Under the pieces are notes generated by a model. The model did not search any database and was not told the origin of the DNA. It saw only the letters and a list, made by a program, of their open reading frames with translations. The translations under genes were made by a program, and so were the position numbers. A DNA stretch of 64,000 nt from Tethya wilhelma (lineage: Eukaryota; Porifera; Demospongiae; Tethyida; Tethyidae), in the NCBI GenBank assembly GCA_964030475.1, contig CAXIPT010000001.1:21046868-21110867 (forward strand), given 5' to 3'. Shown here in pieces: positions 31,842 through 44,442 of this stretch; within the stretch, counting starts at the first letter, position 1, and each line of letters begins with the position of its first letter.

Positions 31842-32934
31842 CAGACCTGAACTTAATATTGTGAACAATATAATAATTTGATGAAAAAAACAAAATTTAA
31901 TGACAAAGTTAGCTACATGTATTGTATGTAGTAGTCAATATCATAGTCTTGTATAATTATACATGGTATACCAAATTTTAATGTTTTGCACGTTTATACT
32001 ATTCCGCATACACATGTGTAGTGGATGTCATGTAACTTAGCTTCTTTTGAGCATTGCTTGTTTCTTGCTTATTGCTCTCACAGCTAGGATATACAATCCC
32101 TGCATGCTGATATGCTATCAATAACCTGTTTTCAGCAACTTAATAGTGACATGATATCAATTGCCATGCATGCAGCAGGTGACAATTTATGTATAGTAAA
32201 CTGGATGGGGTTGTTCAATTCAGATACCGCAACTCTTCTATAGAGATGGCACTGTGGGGGATGACCAGTAGGTTATATGTCATACACCAGTGAGCGTTGC
32301 AAAGCATCAGTGTTGCTTCACAACACTCAATGACGTCAGCTCCTGATTTGACAATTCACTCGAACAAAATTTCTAGTAAACTGCTTCCACAAGCTTCTAG
32401 AACTAGAAATGTTGGGCTTGTTTGGCCAATCAAAATTGTTCAAGGCATGCCAGTAATCAACAGAATTGCATGGCTTCTCTTGAGATCCATGTAGCACTGG
32501 ATTGGGAGTAAATCCTATGTAATATACTATGTGACATGGGAGTGGAGGCTATGCATGCAATAACAATTACATATCATACTTATTGAGTAACTCTGCAGGT
32601 CTACATGCAGACACATGTATGCACAAATTTAAATCTCATAGTTCATGCATAATATTTATATATCCTCATTACCAGCTAGGCCGTAACTTCAAATTTCAAA
32701 TTCCTGCTTCTGGCAATGTTATATTGCTCAATGTGGCAGTTTAGCATGCTAATATACTAGTCAGATGGAAACATCGTTGGGCGAGCCTGAGCGAAGGATC
32801 TTCATTCACAGGACTATGCTATATTACAAAGTAGACAAGTATAAGTAGATCTACAACTCAGTCAAGGCCACAAGCACTGAGGCCGGCCGGCTGCCATAAT
32901 TAATTTCGCCTGGGAACAAAGAAACAAGCTAGGC
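31842..32934. other. intergenic stretch without recognised gene
   Basis: AT-rich sequence with only short open frames. I see no supported exon or element. Confidence 0.4.
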
Positions 32935-33165
32935 TTAGCTGACTGTGAGTGGCATTACTGTCAGGCTGTGAGTGCCAGTACTGCCAGGCTGAGCTGACCT
33001 GTGAGTGGCCGGGACTGTCAGGCTGAGCTGACTGTGAGTGGCAGTACTGTCATGCTTAGCTGACTGTGAGTGGCAGTACTGTCATGCTTAGCTGACGTGA
33101 GTGGAAATACTGTCAGGCTGAGCTGACTGTGAGTGGCAGACTGCCAGTACTGTTAGACTAAAGCA
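32935..33165. repeat. minisatellite, about 33 bp unit
   Basis: Repeats of the type AGCTGACTGTGAGTGGCAGT ACTGTCAGGCTG with substitutions and small indels, about seven units. Confidence 0.8.
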
Positions 33166-34076
33166 GCAACTAACTTAAAGCATATGCTTGAACATGGATA
33201 TTACAGCTATAATATCCATGGCTTGAAGGACTTGTTCAGAGTCCGTTGATCTGTGCACATCCAGCGCTGCAGCTCCAGTGTTCTTCGATTTTGCGTGCGC
33301 GCGTGTAAATAGAAATACCGTAAATAAATCTGAGGCCAGGCTGTTCAAATTTTTTTTTTTCCCGCATAATTTGAGCATCATATTTCCGGTTTGGTCAACG
33401 CAGTTACAATTGCCTCAATGTTTCACCGTTCCAATGGGGCTCGCTCAGGCTCGCCCCAATTATAGTAATATTTGTTTGTAAGAATAAGGGATTGATCGAT
33501 ATCATTAAAACTGCATGATTAAAGCAGGTTACATTGTGTATACAAAATTATTGTATTCGCTATGTAATTGTTGTACTGTAAGTTTTGTAATTCATACACA
33601 AGGCATATAACATCATAATATAGTTTTATATGTTGAACTGTATAATATAACTCTATGTAAGTTAACGGTTTAAAGGATTACATGTGCAGGCAATCAACGA
33701 TAATTAATTTTAGTGATCAAGAAATTGGGAATTGAATATTAATCTGAAAAATGAATGGGTATATGGTAGACAACCTCAAAATGGAGTGGTGAAAAACTTC
33801 TGCCATGGACTGTAATACTATATCGTCACTATTCAGCCCATGCACAGGTAAATTTTGGGGATGAAAAAAGATGTTTACCAACTCGGTACTCAGGTATAAC
33901 CGTACATAGAACGTTATGGCGCTGTCAAAATGCACAATTCAGCAAAATTTTGCTCAATTTTCATAGAAGAGTAAACTATATACTCATAATATATACACAC
34001 ATACAAGCAGAGAGTCTAAGCCATAAAAGTAACCATGCATAGAGTCTATACTCACGATATTAATTCTGAAATTGTA
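33166..34076. other. intergenic stretch without recognised gene
   Basis: Only short frames on both strands. It lies just downstream of the dynein gene end; no supported element. Confidence 0.4.
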
Positions 34077-35686
34077 TTACGAAAATGCAGAAAGATCTTT
34101 GTGTGAACTCTTCACAGCTGCCATGAGAGCATCCTCCTGAATAAGATCAGACCATAATCTCTGTCTCGTGCGACTATAACAAGCAAGCATTAACATGATT
34201 GGCAAACCTGATTTGCAGGTGGTTTCGGTACATTTTTCAATAAGTAAACGGTAACTTCTCCCACACAATCACCGACCAGGATTACCTAAATGTGAAGTAT
34301 ATAGTACATGCATGCATGATTGTAGTAATTATATCTCCAATGATATGAGAAAGTGTGTATCCAAGCTGACTCAAAACTGCCAGCACAATTTTTGAGAATA
34401 TACATATCTCAAAATGGCATTGTAGCAAATTTTAAGGAGATGTGCATATTATTGTTCTCTCTTACATATAATATACTCAAACTTAAAATCATATTCATTT
34501 TGTGGTAAACAAGCTAAAAGTACCCTCTTACACACTAGCAGGTATTCCTTGAAAAGCAACAGGTGTTCACAATAAAACTACACAGCTATAATCTACTGGA
34601 ATTTGTACAACTGTCTTACACTAAAAGAAGCCACAACTTATACCTCAGCTTCCTGTGCAAAGCTGACACAAGTTTGGTTGACACCAGAATGAGGTTTGTG
34701 TGTCATCAGAGGGTCCAATCTACATTCAGAGTTTATATGATGAATAAATTCATAGCACATATTGAACTATAACTTACACCCCGCAACATTTATGGGTGAA
34801 GGACATCTATTATAGCTACAGAATACAAATATACATTTACTCAGAAATACATATACTTACACGCTTGTTTCGAGATTCCAAATCTCAACCTTTCCATCTG
34901 TTGCACAAGCAAACATTGTAGAACTCATTGGAGACCAACAAACATCATTGATGGCTTTCTGTATACAGTATGATAGGTACAATGTACAGGTAATTCTAAG
35001 TACAATACAAAAATCATGAACTTGATTTGTACAGCTTCATTATGGTGAAAAATAGAATAAGGGTCTCAGCTAGAAATTACAACAAATTAGTACAACAGCT
35101 CTAAAAGCAAATTCTCAGTATTTGCAGATTTCAAGATAAGATAAACTCTATACACCTCTGGCTTGCATGAGTGTGTAAAAAAGGTCAGATGGTCAGGTTT
35201 AAAGTGCAACATTAAGGACAATTCAATAACAATTAGCATGAAAACCACAGCAAATTTTTTGTAGACCAATTTTACTACAAGTTCTAAACAGCTCACACAC
35301 TCCATTCACCTGAGCTATCTTGAAGGTATGCATTGGTGCTGTGAGCTCTTGGTTCCACAGTTTGACAGTCCAGTCAGCACTACAGCTCAGAAAGAGGTCA
35401 GCCACAAAAGGAGACCAACAAACACGATTTACTGGACCCTGTTTAATAGTGTAGAGATAGGATCATGAAACACTGATGAATCAAAAATCAACATAGTACA
35501 TGTGATCACTCACTGTGTGCCCAGTGTAGGTTTCAAGCACCTGTTCATTGTAGGAACAAGAACACTTGTGAATGTATCCTTCTTCAGTACATACCAAGTA
35601 CCTATATAGGTGGGTGGTTAGGACATACACATGCATCCATAAGGTTTTCAATCAAGATCAAATTGCACATCCATGGACACATGCAN

Positions 35687-35740
<54 letters not shown>

Positions 35741-36454
35741 ATCCATTTACACTCACACGTTAGAATCGTGAGGCCAAAAATCAAACCCCATTCCTGGAGC
35801 ATGTTGTGATATATACGCCTCTTCACCTAAACCAGGATTGAGATTAGCCGTAGAAGCAGGGTTGACACGACCTTTAGACTTTGATGATCTCTTCTCTTGT
35901 GTCTTTGGTGTGATCATTCTCTTGAGCTTCATTAGCTGACTGCTTTCGAACCCTTTACGGATTGACCACTGGAGGATACGACCATCAACAGAGATGGAGA
36001 CAAGGTGCTCGGTATTGTTTTCTCCCACGGATCGCTCCTTCACCACCCACTTCACCTGCCACACGGGACCAGAGTGTCTGTGAAGAGCATCTCTGTGATA
36101 ATAAAGAAAGGAAAAAAGAAGAAGAAAACAAACAAACAAGCAAAAGAAAAACGTTGAAAACTCAACAATCATTTCCAAGTATAGATATACTTAAAAAAGT
36201 ACCTGCTGTCCAATACAGAGTCATGGGCAGTGCTACGTACATTATAAAGCACAACATTGCCACTATAAAGTCCAGCCTAATATATAAGGGGAGAGAGAGT
36301 GGATGATGAACCAAACAAAATTCACTAAAGGATTATTTCATATGATGCACAACTGAGAGCTAGCTGGAAAACTTACTGCAAGGAGGTTTGGGTGGTTATG
36401 AGAGAAGCTGAGAGAAGTGACTCCAGACGGTGCATGGTAGATTCGCTCTGGATG
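34077..36454 (-). CDS. DNAI4: axonemal dynein intermediate chain, DNAI4/WDR78-like, 3' exons
   Basis: Nine minus-strand exons join in phase with GT-AG introns: 36377-36454 (HPERIYHAPSGVTSLSFS), 36203-36276 (AGLYSGNVVLYNVRS), 35757-36092 (GPVWQVKWV...LVSISVDGRILQWSIRKG...LMKLKR), 35514-35601 (VYLVCTEEGYIHKCS), 35310-35438 (GPVNRVCWSPF...LFLSCSADWTVKLWN), 34861-34958 (KAINDVCWSP...FACATDGKVEIWNLETS), 34644-34719 (LDPLMTHKPHSGVNQTCVSF), 34208-34285 (VILVGDCVGEVTVYLLKNVP) and 34077-34160 (LWSDLIQEDALMAAVKS, stop). These are WD40 repeats matching the DNAI4 order; the protein would be a cargo-binding intermediate chain of inner-arm axonemal dynein in motile cilia. The last intron is only 47 bp with a weak GTTTGC donor; reading through would end at 34190 (VCQSC). 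The upstream exon is at 63769-63855. Confidence 0.8.
35687..35736. repeat. (CA)25 microsatellite
   Basis: Uninterrupted CA run in the dynein intron 35602-35756, beside a single N at 35686 that probably marks a sequencing problem. Confidence 0.95.
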
Positions 36455-36808
36455 CTATATATGTGTGTGGGAGTATGGATATGGCATAAGTTTTAGTGAT
36501 TCAATAAAATGGAGTTACCAATTCTACTTCTAGTCAAACAGCTAAGAAACATATTGTGCAAAATGTGTGTACTTTTAGCATAATTATTTGATCTATCTCC
36601 CTTATCAGAAAGTTAGTCTTACTAGAGCTTAATTTATATGCAACTGTTGATATTGAGTGTACACTATTTTTACATTGCCAATTGCAAATTCGAAAACTGT
36701 TGTCGAGCAATCTATGATTTGAACCACGTACTTGATTGCAAAATGTCATCATGCTACTAAATCTCCCCTCAAACTAATACTTAAATGGATATCAATACAC
36801 TAAGTGAC

Positions 36809-37030
36809 TACCATATAGCCGGAAATATTGATGGGGATTTTAATTTGTCTGTTTGATGGTCAAAGTCCAAATCGTCAAATTTAAATCCGCCGATATTTTG
36901 GGCGCTGTATATGAATGTATTATGCGCACGTGTAAATCATCAAATTTAAATTCATCAATATTTTTATTTTACGTTTTGTGGAGCAAACTGTCCAAATTTT
37001 TTAATCGTCAATATTTTCGGCTATACGGTA
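36809..37030. mobile_element. MITE with TACCATATAGCCGGAAATATT ends
   Basis: Left end TACCATATAGCCGGAAATATTG and right end AATATTTTCGGCTATACGGTA are inverted repeats. It abuts the next element exactly at 37030/37031. Non-coding, in the large dynein intron. Confidence 0.65.
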
Positions 37031-37239
37031 TACCGTATAGCTCCGAATTTTCGTGGTTCAAAAGTTCGTGAAAAGTCTGTCTTTGCCGTTTTGAGCTAAT
37101 TTTCGTGAATCACGATCTCTGAAATTATATTGCCGATATACGGTTTTCTAAATTTACGTGGAGAAAATTTTCGTGATATACGGTCAAATCACGAAATTCA
37201 CGAAAATATTGTACCTTGAAAATTTGGAGCTATACGGTA
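37031..37239. mobile_element. MITE with TACCGTATAGCTCC ends, copy 1
   Basis: Starts TACCGTATAGCTCCGAATTTTCGTGG and ends with the inverse (AATTTGGAGCTATACGGTA). The interior is rich in TTTTCGTGA/TCACGAAAA words. A copy in opposite orientation lies at 51768-51978. Confidence 0.7.
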
Positions 37240-37454
37240 TGTTTTTACTTCGCAGGAACAACATCCTAACAATAACAACACTATGATGATATTGCTAACA
37301 ACGACATTTTATCAACCATTAAAGACTTTGTACACAAGCATCCATTTAACATAATTATATATGTAAAACAAAAATGAAGAGTTTATCAAAATCTCTACGT
37401 AATACATGAGTGACAATAACAAAATTTAATACAGCAGCGTCACTCAAGTAAACG

Positions 37455-37698
37455 TGCTAAAATGGTTTCAGTCGGTATAGTCCATCCTTTCACAGAAAAA
37501 GATATACACTGGACATGGCTTGGATGTGGACTGTGGTACTACCTACTGGTAATGGTGATCATTGCTGCTACAATCATCTTATGGGTTTTCGTAATAAAAT
37601 GGTACAAGAACAGAGATAGAGATGATGAACTACCAAACACCCAAACATTTGCAATCAACTATTATGAAAGATACACTAGGCACTCCCAAAGAAAATAG
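37455..37698 (+). pseudogene. C-terminal POT transporter fragment, subgroup A
   Basis: Only the last ~78 codons remain (from SVGIVHPFTEKDIHWTWLGC to YTRHSQRK, stop at 37698). The open frame is clean but lacks ten transmembrane segments. The fragment plus 3' flank matches the end of 11785-13520, marking the left edge of the block that includes 38576-40294. Confidence 0.8.
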
Positions 37699-38575
37699 AT
37701 GTTCATTTTTGTACATAGTACATGAGTGCAACTTGTTGGTAAACTTCAACAAGATATAGGTGAGAGAAAGACTACTAGTAGGGGGAATTTTCTTTCATAG
37801 ATTCTCACGGTTTAGCATTATTCTGCAAAAATTCTCCCCACAAAATTTGTGATTATAAGTATTTAGTCTTGTAAACATAATTTGTTAACTTTCCTTATTG
37901 TTAGTAGCTACATATAGTAATATACAATTAGCTAGTTTCTATAACATGCTTAATTCTTCACAAGGATTTAGAAACATTTAAAACAAGTATCACATGTGGG
38001 ATACTATGAACATGATTCTTGAGATGCCAGTCAATATGACAGATATTCTGGCAACTGCAGTTGAGCATAAGCCTGGGACCTAACTTAGTCAAGATGTCTC
38101 CTCTCTGTATAAGGGATAGTCCTTCTATGTCCCAATGAGTACACACAGAATATTGTGTGCCATGTTTATCTTTGACATGAGCATGTTTGGGTACAAGTGT
38201 TTACAAGTATTCAACACGAAGACTATATTGTAAGTATGCTTGTGTATGTAATGGTAAGCTTACGAGCTCACACTTTCATGATGCAGATCAATCCATTTGG
38301 AATGTAGCCGTATAAACTAAAGTGGGGGGTGGGCCATGATAAAGAAAAGCATACACTTGCACATGAATCAGATGCTCTCGTATTGAACTGAAAACAAACA
38401 TGGAAGCATACACATGTTGCTAAGAAATAAAGAATATCACAGCCTACTATACAATATTGAAAGAATGTTGAAAGAAAAACATTCTAAGAAGCAGACTTTG
38501 AACCACATAGAATTGAAGATAAGATAGAGATGCTTCCATAAATGAAAATAAAGATTCTAGCATTTAGTACAAGAG

Positions 38576-40294
38576 ATGACAAATCAAGCAATGGATAAAT
38601 CAGAGACTACCAGCCTTCTAAGATTCGCCAGTGACTCAACTATTCCTAAGCCATCTACTAAAGTAACCTGGAAGCCTACTTGTAAGTTTAGAATTATCAA
38701 AACAAAAGGAGCTATTTTGGTACTAGTGTGGAATTTCTTCATCATGATAACATACCACTTTCTCAGTTACATTAATGGAAGGATACTAGGAGCTAATATA
38801 AATGTGAAGACAACAATTGACAGAAACAAATACTACATTGGCTTGCTTTTGGTTGGTCTCACAGTATTCTATCCACTAGCAGGATGGCTGGCAGATGTCT
38901 ATTTTGGAAGATACAAAACTATACGATGTAGTGTATGGATTATGTGGATTGGTATACTGCTGACAGCAGCAATGGTTATCATAACACAGTTAGACAAGAG
39001 TACAGCAAATGTTATAAGCAAAGTTATTACACTAAGCTATTTGGTCATAGCAATTGGTCTCAGTGGATATCAAGCAAATATCATACAATTTGGAGTAGAC
39101 CAACTTGTTTACGCTTCTTCAGAAGAAATTAAAGCATTCTTAATCTGGTACATTTGGACATTAGTAATTAGTGGTCTTTGTTATGACTTATTCATGCAAT
39201 GTATACCAGAAAATCTCAGCATACTGAAAATACTACATGTTGCAATGAGTTTAACTTGTGCAATAGTAGTGGATTTTCTTTTTAACAATTATTTCACAAA
39301 AGAGCCTGTCACTAGCAACCCAGTTAAACTAGTGATACAAGTGCTCAAGTACGCCTTGAAAACTAAACAGCCTCACTTTGAAAGAAGAAGTGCCAGTACA
39401 TACTGGGAAGACAAACCACCATCAAGAATAGATTTTGGGAAGAGCAAATATGGTGGACCATTTACAAATGAACAAGTGGAAGATGTGAAAACATTGTTAA
39501 GAATGTGTTTCATACTTTCACTCTGTAGCATCTTTGCTGGAGCAACACTGATGAGCATCTTTGCCCATTTTAGAATGATGAATCACTTAAAAGATACTAA
39601 TTCAAACTCCAACAGTTTTCAAAATTGCTTGAACAGAAAAACTGTAGCGAATCTACATTACACTAGTTGGGTGATAGTCATTCCACTTTATGAATTCATT
39701 GTTCGTCCATTATTTCAAAAATGCATACCCCATAATGTTCAAATACTCAAGAAGTTTTTATTTGGAATGACAATGCTTCTTATAACAGTCACTATCCAAA
39801 TGACAATAGAGATTGTGGGACACACAATTACAACATTCAACTCTAATACAACTGTTACAGTACCATGCCTGCTACAAGGAAGAGAAAGAATTGAACACCC
39901 TTTAGATATCAGTTACGAGTGGTTGGTCATACCACAGCTCACTTTAGCAACAACCCAGTATATTTTAATAATGGCAGCCATTGAATTCATATGTGCACAG
40001 TCACCATACTCAATGAAAGGAATGATGTTTGGCTTTGCTTACTTCTCAATCGGAGTCTCTACAATAGTTCTAACAGGAATATTCTATCCATTCACACAAA
40101 AGGATATACACTGGACGTGGCTTGGATGTGGGCTGTGGTACTATCTACTGGTAATGGTGATCATTGCAGTTACAATCATCCTATGGGTTTTCATCATAAA
40201 ATGGTACAAGAAAAGAGATAGAGACAATGAACTGCCGAATACACAAACATTTGCAGTCAATTATTATGAAAAATATGCTGGTCGTACACGTTAA
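38576..40294 (+). CDS. POT/SLC15A4-like transporter, subgroup D
   Basis: Complete intronless frame of 572 residues beginning MTNQAMDKSETTSLLRF. It has the HFE insertion in the central loop, a two-residue longer TM1-2 loop (ILGANINVKTTIDRNK), and EFICAQSPYSMKG with isoleucine in place of valine. TM11-12 sequence (LVMVIIAVTIILWVFIIKW) matches other clades better than clade D, hinting at exchange. It is the live counterpart of the dead copy 14420-17446 and provides the empty site for the transposon there. Tail YEKYAGRTR. Confidence 0.9.
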   Translation: MTNQAMDKSETTSLLRFASDSTIPKPSTKVTWKPTCKFRIIKTKGAILVLVWNFFIMITYHFLSYINGRILGANINVKTTIDRNKYYIGLLLVGLTVFYPLAGWLADVYFGRYKTIRCSVWIMWIGILLTAAMVIITQLDKSTANVISKVITLSYLVIAIGLSGYQANIIQFGVDQLVYASSEEIKAFLIWYIWTLVISGLCYDLFMQCIPENLSILKILHVAMSLTCAIVVDFLFNNYFTKEPVTSNPVKLVIQVLKYALKTKQPHFERRSASTYWEDKPPSRIDFGKSKYGGPFTNEQVEDVKTLLRMCFILSLCSIFAGATLMSIFAHFRMMNHLKDTNSNSNSFQNCLNRKTVANLHYTSWVIVIPLYEFIVRPLFQKCIPHNVQILKKFLFGMTMLLITVTIQMTIEIVGHTITTFNSNTTVTVPCLLQGRERIEHPLDISYEWLVIPQLTLATTQYILIMAAIEFICAQSPYSMKGMMFGFAYFSIGVSTIVLTGIFYPFTQKDIHWTWLGCGLWYYLLVMVIIAVTIILWVFIIKWYKKRDRDNELPNTQTFAVNYYEKYAGRTR

Positions 40295-40544
40295 TCAGCA
40301 CCAACTACATCATGCAATACATAATTTGACAAGGAGTATGAGATCTCTCCTTGCTATGTAGCATGCCTATAAAATATGTATTCATTTGTCTGTTATGATA
40401 GTAACAAATATTGTATGTTCTATGCTTCTTTGTATTGTTTATCCTAGAAGGGGGAAAAATTGCTTAGAAAGGTTTGGTTGACCAAGCATGAAAGGATGGC
40501 ATTACAACTTGAATACACATACACAATGAGGGTATCATAATACA

Positions 40545-40955
40545 AGTGAAAAAACAACATAGGAATGGTGAAACTATAAAAAGTAAGCTAACAAGATAGG
40601 AATGGTGGTCAGATTGAGTCACGAGTTCATTTTTGTGTGCAGGCCTAATGTTCATATCCATAGCTCAATGACATATTGGACACAGGAATGAACTTTCACT
40701 CAATCTAACCACAATTCCTATCTCGTTTTGCTTACTTTAGTACGATTTTACCATTCCTATGTTCTCATTACATTTCTAATGCTTTTTTTCACTTGCATGT
40801 TTGTTCTATTTTTTCGCTTAAATAGTAGCTTAAGAAGCCTTTTAGTGCCAAGCGCTCAGTTTTGCAGTCATTCCCGTGAATATTTGTATTGCACTAATGG
40901 GGCCTCCATGCCATTCCTATGTACCCAGTACTACCGTACTGGGAATTCTGTGAAT
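40545..40955. mobile_element. foldback element ending in CCCAGTACTACCGTACTGGG
   Basis: An inverted repeat (aagtgaaaaaa...aggaatgg...aagtaagc...caagataggaatggt read back at 40700-40795) followed by a unique part ATAGTAGCTTAAGAAGCCTTTTAGTGCC and a terminal palindrome CCCAGTACTACCGTACTGGG at about 40925-40945. The same order occurs at 52150-53335 around an assembly gap. Confidence 0.55.
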
Positions 40956-41074
40956 GAGAAAAGTTGGTCTTACTACAAAAAATAGCAAGTGTGTGTAAAC
41001 ATAACTATAAATGATTATGGTAAATGCACACATGACATAGATTATAACCGGAAAAGAGCATACTTCTACTTTCA

Positions 41075-41590
41075 AAGATACAAAACATTATAATGTATAG
41101 TGTATGGATTGGACGGAATGGTATATTGGCGACAACAGTTGTTATAACTACTAAAGTACAGAAGAATATTTAAAGGAAGAACAGGCTCATCACATTAGTT
41201 ACAAATGCTTGATTGTACAAGGACTAACTCTTGAATGGGCTGTGTATATACAATAGTAGCAGCTATTGAATTTGTACGTGAAAATCTCCATACTCCATGA
41301 AAGGAATGATGCTTGGTTTTCTCTACTTAATATATGGACTCTCAACAGTTATTGTATTGGGTGTTTTCTATCCTCTTCTACAACTTGACATACATTGGAC
41401 GTGGCTTGGATGTGGCTTGGATGTGGGCTGTGGTAACATATCTACTAGTAATGGTGATCATTGCTGTTGTAATCATACTTTCATTTTTGTTGTAAAATGG
41501 TACAAATTGAGAGATAGAGATGATGAACTACCAAACACACAAAACATTTGCTATCAACTAATATGAAAGATATGCTGGGCAATCCCATAC
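41075..41590 (+). pseudogene. decayed POT transporter, internal deletion shared with 4262-4989
   Basis: Starts with YKT after the POT signature (ttcaaagatacaaaacatta), keeps a trace of TM3, then jumps at CAGAAGAATATTTAAAGGAAG to the TM10 region (SYKCLIVQGLTL...), SPYSMKGMMLGF, TM11-12 and tail. A 12-base repeat in GCTTGGATGTGGCTTGGATGTG and frame slips make it inactive. The junction equals that near 4660-4690. Confidence 0.8.
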
Positions 41591-41859
41591 ATAGCGTAGT
41601 ACGTAACATAGTACATACATCATTATATACTTTTAACACTGTAGTGTATGCGGGCAACTTCTAGGAATAAATCATGTAATTAATACATATTGTTAAACAA
41701 TCTACAGTTCATGTCCTACAAAAATAATTTCATTGATGCAAGTTTTAGTTTACACGTTGATACAATACTATGGTTGATTTCACACACATGCCTTTTGAAT
41801 GTGAATCTACGTATACGTTATGATTGTTAAATCATAACTAGACTAGCCTCATTCCCATA

Positions 41860-42940
41860 AGTTAACAATGCAATGTGTAACAGGGATTTACAGCATTTTA
41901 TTTAAATTGCTATATACTGCAACAGGTCTAACTTGTGCAATCATTGTAGATCTTTTTTCAACAATCATTTCACCAAAGAGCCTGTCACCTATTAAACTAG
42001 TAGCGAAAGTGCTCAAGTATGCTTTGAAAACCAAACAGCCTCAAAGAAGAAGTGCCTTTACATATTGGGAAGAAGAACCACCATCAAGAATAGATTTTGG
42101 GAAGAGCAAATATGGTGGACCGTTTACAAACGAACAAGTGGAAGATGTGAAAACATTTCTACGCATGTGTCTGGTAATGTCAGTTAGCAGTATTTTCATT
42201 GGGACAACAGTTATCACCATTGTTGTACATTATAAAATGATGCGTCACTTCAAAGACAACACCATTAACCCCAACAGCTTCCAACATTGTTTGGAAAAAA
42301 GTAGTGTACAAAACCTGTATGTGTTTTGTTGGGTGGTAATCATTCCACTTTATGAGTTGATTGTGTATCCATTGCTTCACAAATACCTTGTTCGATACAA
42401 ATACTCATAAAGTTTTTGCTAGGAATGATACTACTTCTCATTTCAGTCTTCATCAACATGACACTAGACATTGTGGGACATACGATATATACTTTCCACT
42501 CCAACACAACTGCTACAATACCATGCCTGCTACGAGCCAAAGAAGGTAGCAAGACTCTAAGTATCAGCTACAAATGGCTGGTAGTACCAGCACTGACTCT
42601 AGGATTAGGTGTTGTAACATCAACAGTTGCAGCTGTTGAATTTGTATGTGCACAATCACCATACTCCACAAAAGGCATAATGTTTGGTTTTCTCTACTTC
42701 ATATATGGACTCTCAACTCTTATTACAGTGGGTATAGTCTATCTTTCCCGGGAAAAAGAGATACACCAGATGTGGCTTGGATGTGGGCTGTGGTACTATC
42801 TACTGGTAATGGTGATCATTGCTGTTGCAATAATGCTTTTCGTTGTTGTCATAAAATGGTACAAGAAAAGAGATAGAGACGATGAACAACCAAACACCCA
42901 AACATTTGCAATCAACTATTACGAAAGATACACTTGCTAG
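41860..42940 (+). pseudogene. 5'-truncated, frameshifted POT transporter, subgroup A
   Basis: Begins abruptly at MQCVTGIYSILFKLL (TM5-6). One T is missing in the VDLFFNN codons (DLFSTIISPKS) and a further loss restores frame before PIKLVAKVLKYALK. A deletion near 42400 (RYKYS, stop) breaks the frame again before FLLGMILLL. The 3' part is open and carries YLSREKEIHQMW, the feature it shares with 21847-23400. Ends YERYTC. Confidence 0.85.
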
Positions 42941-43468
42941 GTAATCCCGTAGGAAATAGATGTTCATTTTTGTACACAATACGTGAGTGCAGCTTGTTAC
43001 TAAACTTCAACAGAATTTTTGTTGCAATAATACTGTATATAGAATTTATATGTGAGAGAAAGTCTAGATGAAATTTTCATTCAAGGATTCTCAGGGTTTA
43101 GCATTATTCTGCAAAAAAAATTTCCCAAAATTTGTGACAAAAGTATTCAGTTTTGTAAACATTACTTGTCAACTTTTCTTATTGCTAGTAGCTACATGTA
43201 GAAGTAACGTACAATCAGCTAGTTTCTAGCATGCTTATTTCTTCAGATGGGTTTGGAAATACTTAAAACAAGCATCACATGTGGGATGCTAGGTATATGA
43301 TTTCTATAATACCAGTCAATATGACAGATTTTTTGGTAAATGTAGTTGAGCAAGATCCTGGGACTTAATTTGGTCAACATGACTCTCCTTCTGCATGAGG
43401 GATCGCTTTTTTTCTAGCCCTGTATGTTGAGACCTATTCGGACTCTCCCTCTCAGAGGTTGTTTCTCC

Positions 43469-43999
43469 CAATAGTTGATTGTAAATGTTTGTGTGTTGGG
43501 TAGTTTATCATCTCTATCTCTCAATTTATACCAATTCATGATGAAAACAAAAGTAACAGCAATGATCACCATTACCAGTAGGTAGTACCACAGCCCATAT
43601 CCAAGCCAGGTCCAGTGTATGTCAAGTTGTAGAAGAGGATAGAAAATACAGTTGAACCTCAATAATCAGAACACCTTGGGGTGCAGGCTAATTTCCAGCA
43701 TTTGGAAAACTAAAGCGATAAAATTACACTTGTTTTTGCCACTCTAGCAGTAGCCATGATAGTTTTCCTAGCTCTTTAGTATCTTAGAACACTAGTAGAT
43801 TGTGCTTTTCTTCGATCGAACTTGAATAATGGCTACCGCATGCACACTAATGTAAGCCTCAACCTCAAAAAGAGGGCGGAGTCTATTTGGATTTGTTCTA
43901 ATTAACCAAAATTTGACCTTCTAGCTCTGTTCGGATAATCGAGGTTCTACTGTACCCAGTGCAATAACTGTTGAGGGTCCGTATATAAAGTAGATAATA
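43469..43999 (-). pseudogene. short POT transporter fragment, subgroup B, split by a MITE
   Basis: On minus: VYGPSTVIALG, then the MITE, then FYPLLQLDIHWTWLGYGLWY, LLVMVIIAV, a deletion in TM12 and RDRDDKLPNTQTFTINYW. Inverted partner of 20797-21320. Confidence 0.75.
43649..43952. mobile_element. 304 bp pogo/Tc1-mariner-type MITE, copy 2
   Basis: Same length and site as 20827-21130, flanked by TA at 43647-43648 and 43953-43954. It was duplicated with the arm and is not a new insertion. Confidence 0.75.
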
Positions 44000-44442
44000 C
44001 ACAAACTTTTTACACTATATAGTGTACACGTGCAATGTCTAGTCAATATCTACTCGAATTACAAATCATGTAACTAAATATTAAACACGTGTAAATTTAT
44101 TGCTGGACCACTATAACTACAATGTTACAAGTTTTAGTTTAAGGAGGTATATTACATTTCACACATAATTATGCTTTTTAAAGTGAAACTGTACGTCATT
44201 GTTGATCATAGCTAGCTTACTTACTCCTTTAACTCAACAATTATAGCGTTTCACTCAATGAACACACACAGGGGCATAAAATACAACACTAAAAATAGTT
44301 ACAAGTGGCTATCATTCCCAACACAAAATAGACACAATAATTACAATATCTTTATGACAAAAGTATCTGATACCACATTTAGTATGGAAAAGAATACAGC
44401 AATCGTAAGGCAACAGAGTGCATGATACGTATGAATGTGAAC

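Noticed and set aside
31587..31868. Minus-strand frame of 93 codons
   Set aside because: Antisense to the spliced microgene 31449-31841, whose plus frame has splice signals and domain-like sequence.
32935..33165. Direct repeats considered as a CRISPR-like array
   Set aside because: Units abut without unique spacers and the genome is animal; it is a minisatellite.
33175..33481. Overlapping 67-68 codon frames on both strands
   Set aside because: No splice context or recognisable domain; low-complexity FFFF/KKK runs.
34801..34840. Possible extra dynein exon between GTAAGT-like and AG sites
   Set aside because: Including it breaks the reading frame; joining 34861-34958 directly to 34644-34719 gives the expected WNLETSVLDPL sequence.
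35572..35826. Frames through the CA repeat
   Set aside because: Periodic HTHT/VCVC translations of a microsatellite inside a dynein intron, next to an N.
35962..36306. Plus-strand 114-codon frame
   Set aside because: Antisense to the well supported WD40 exons of the dynein gene.
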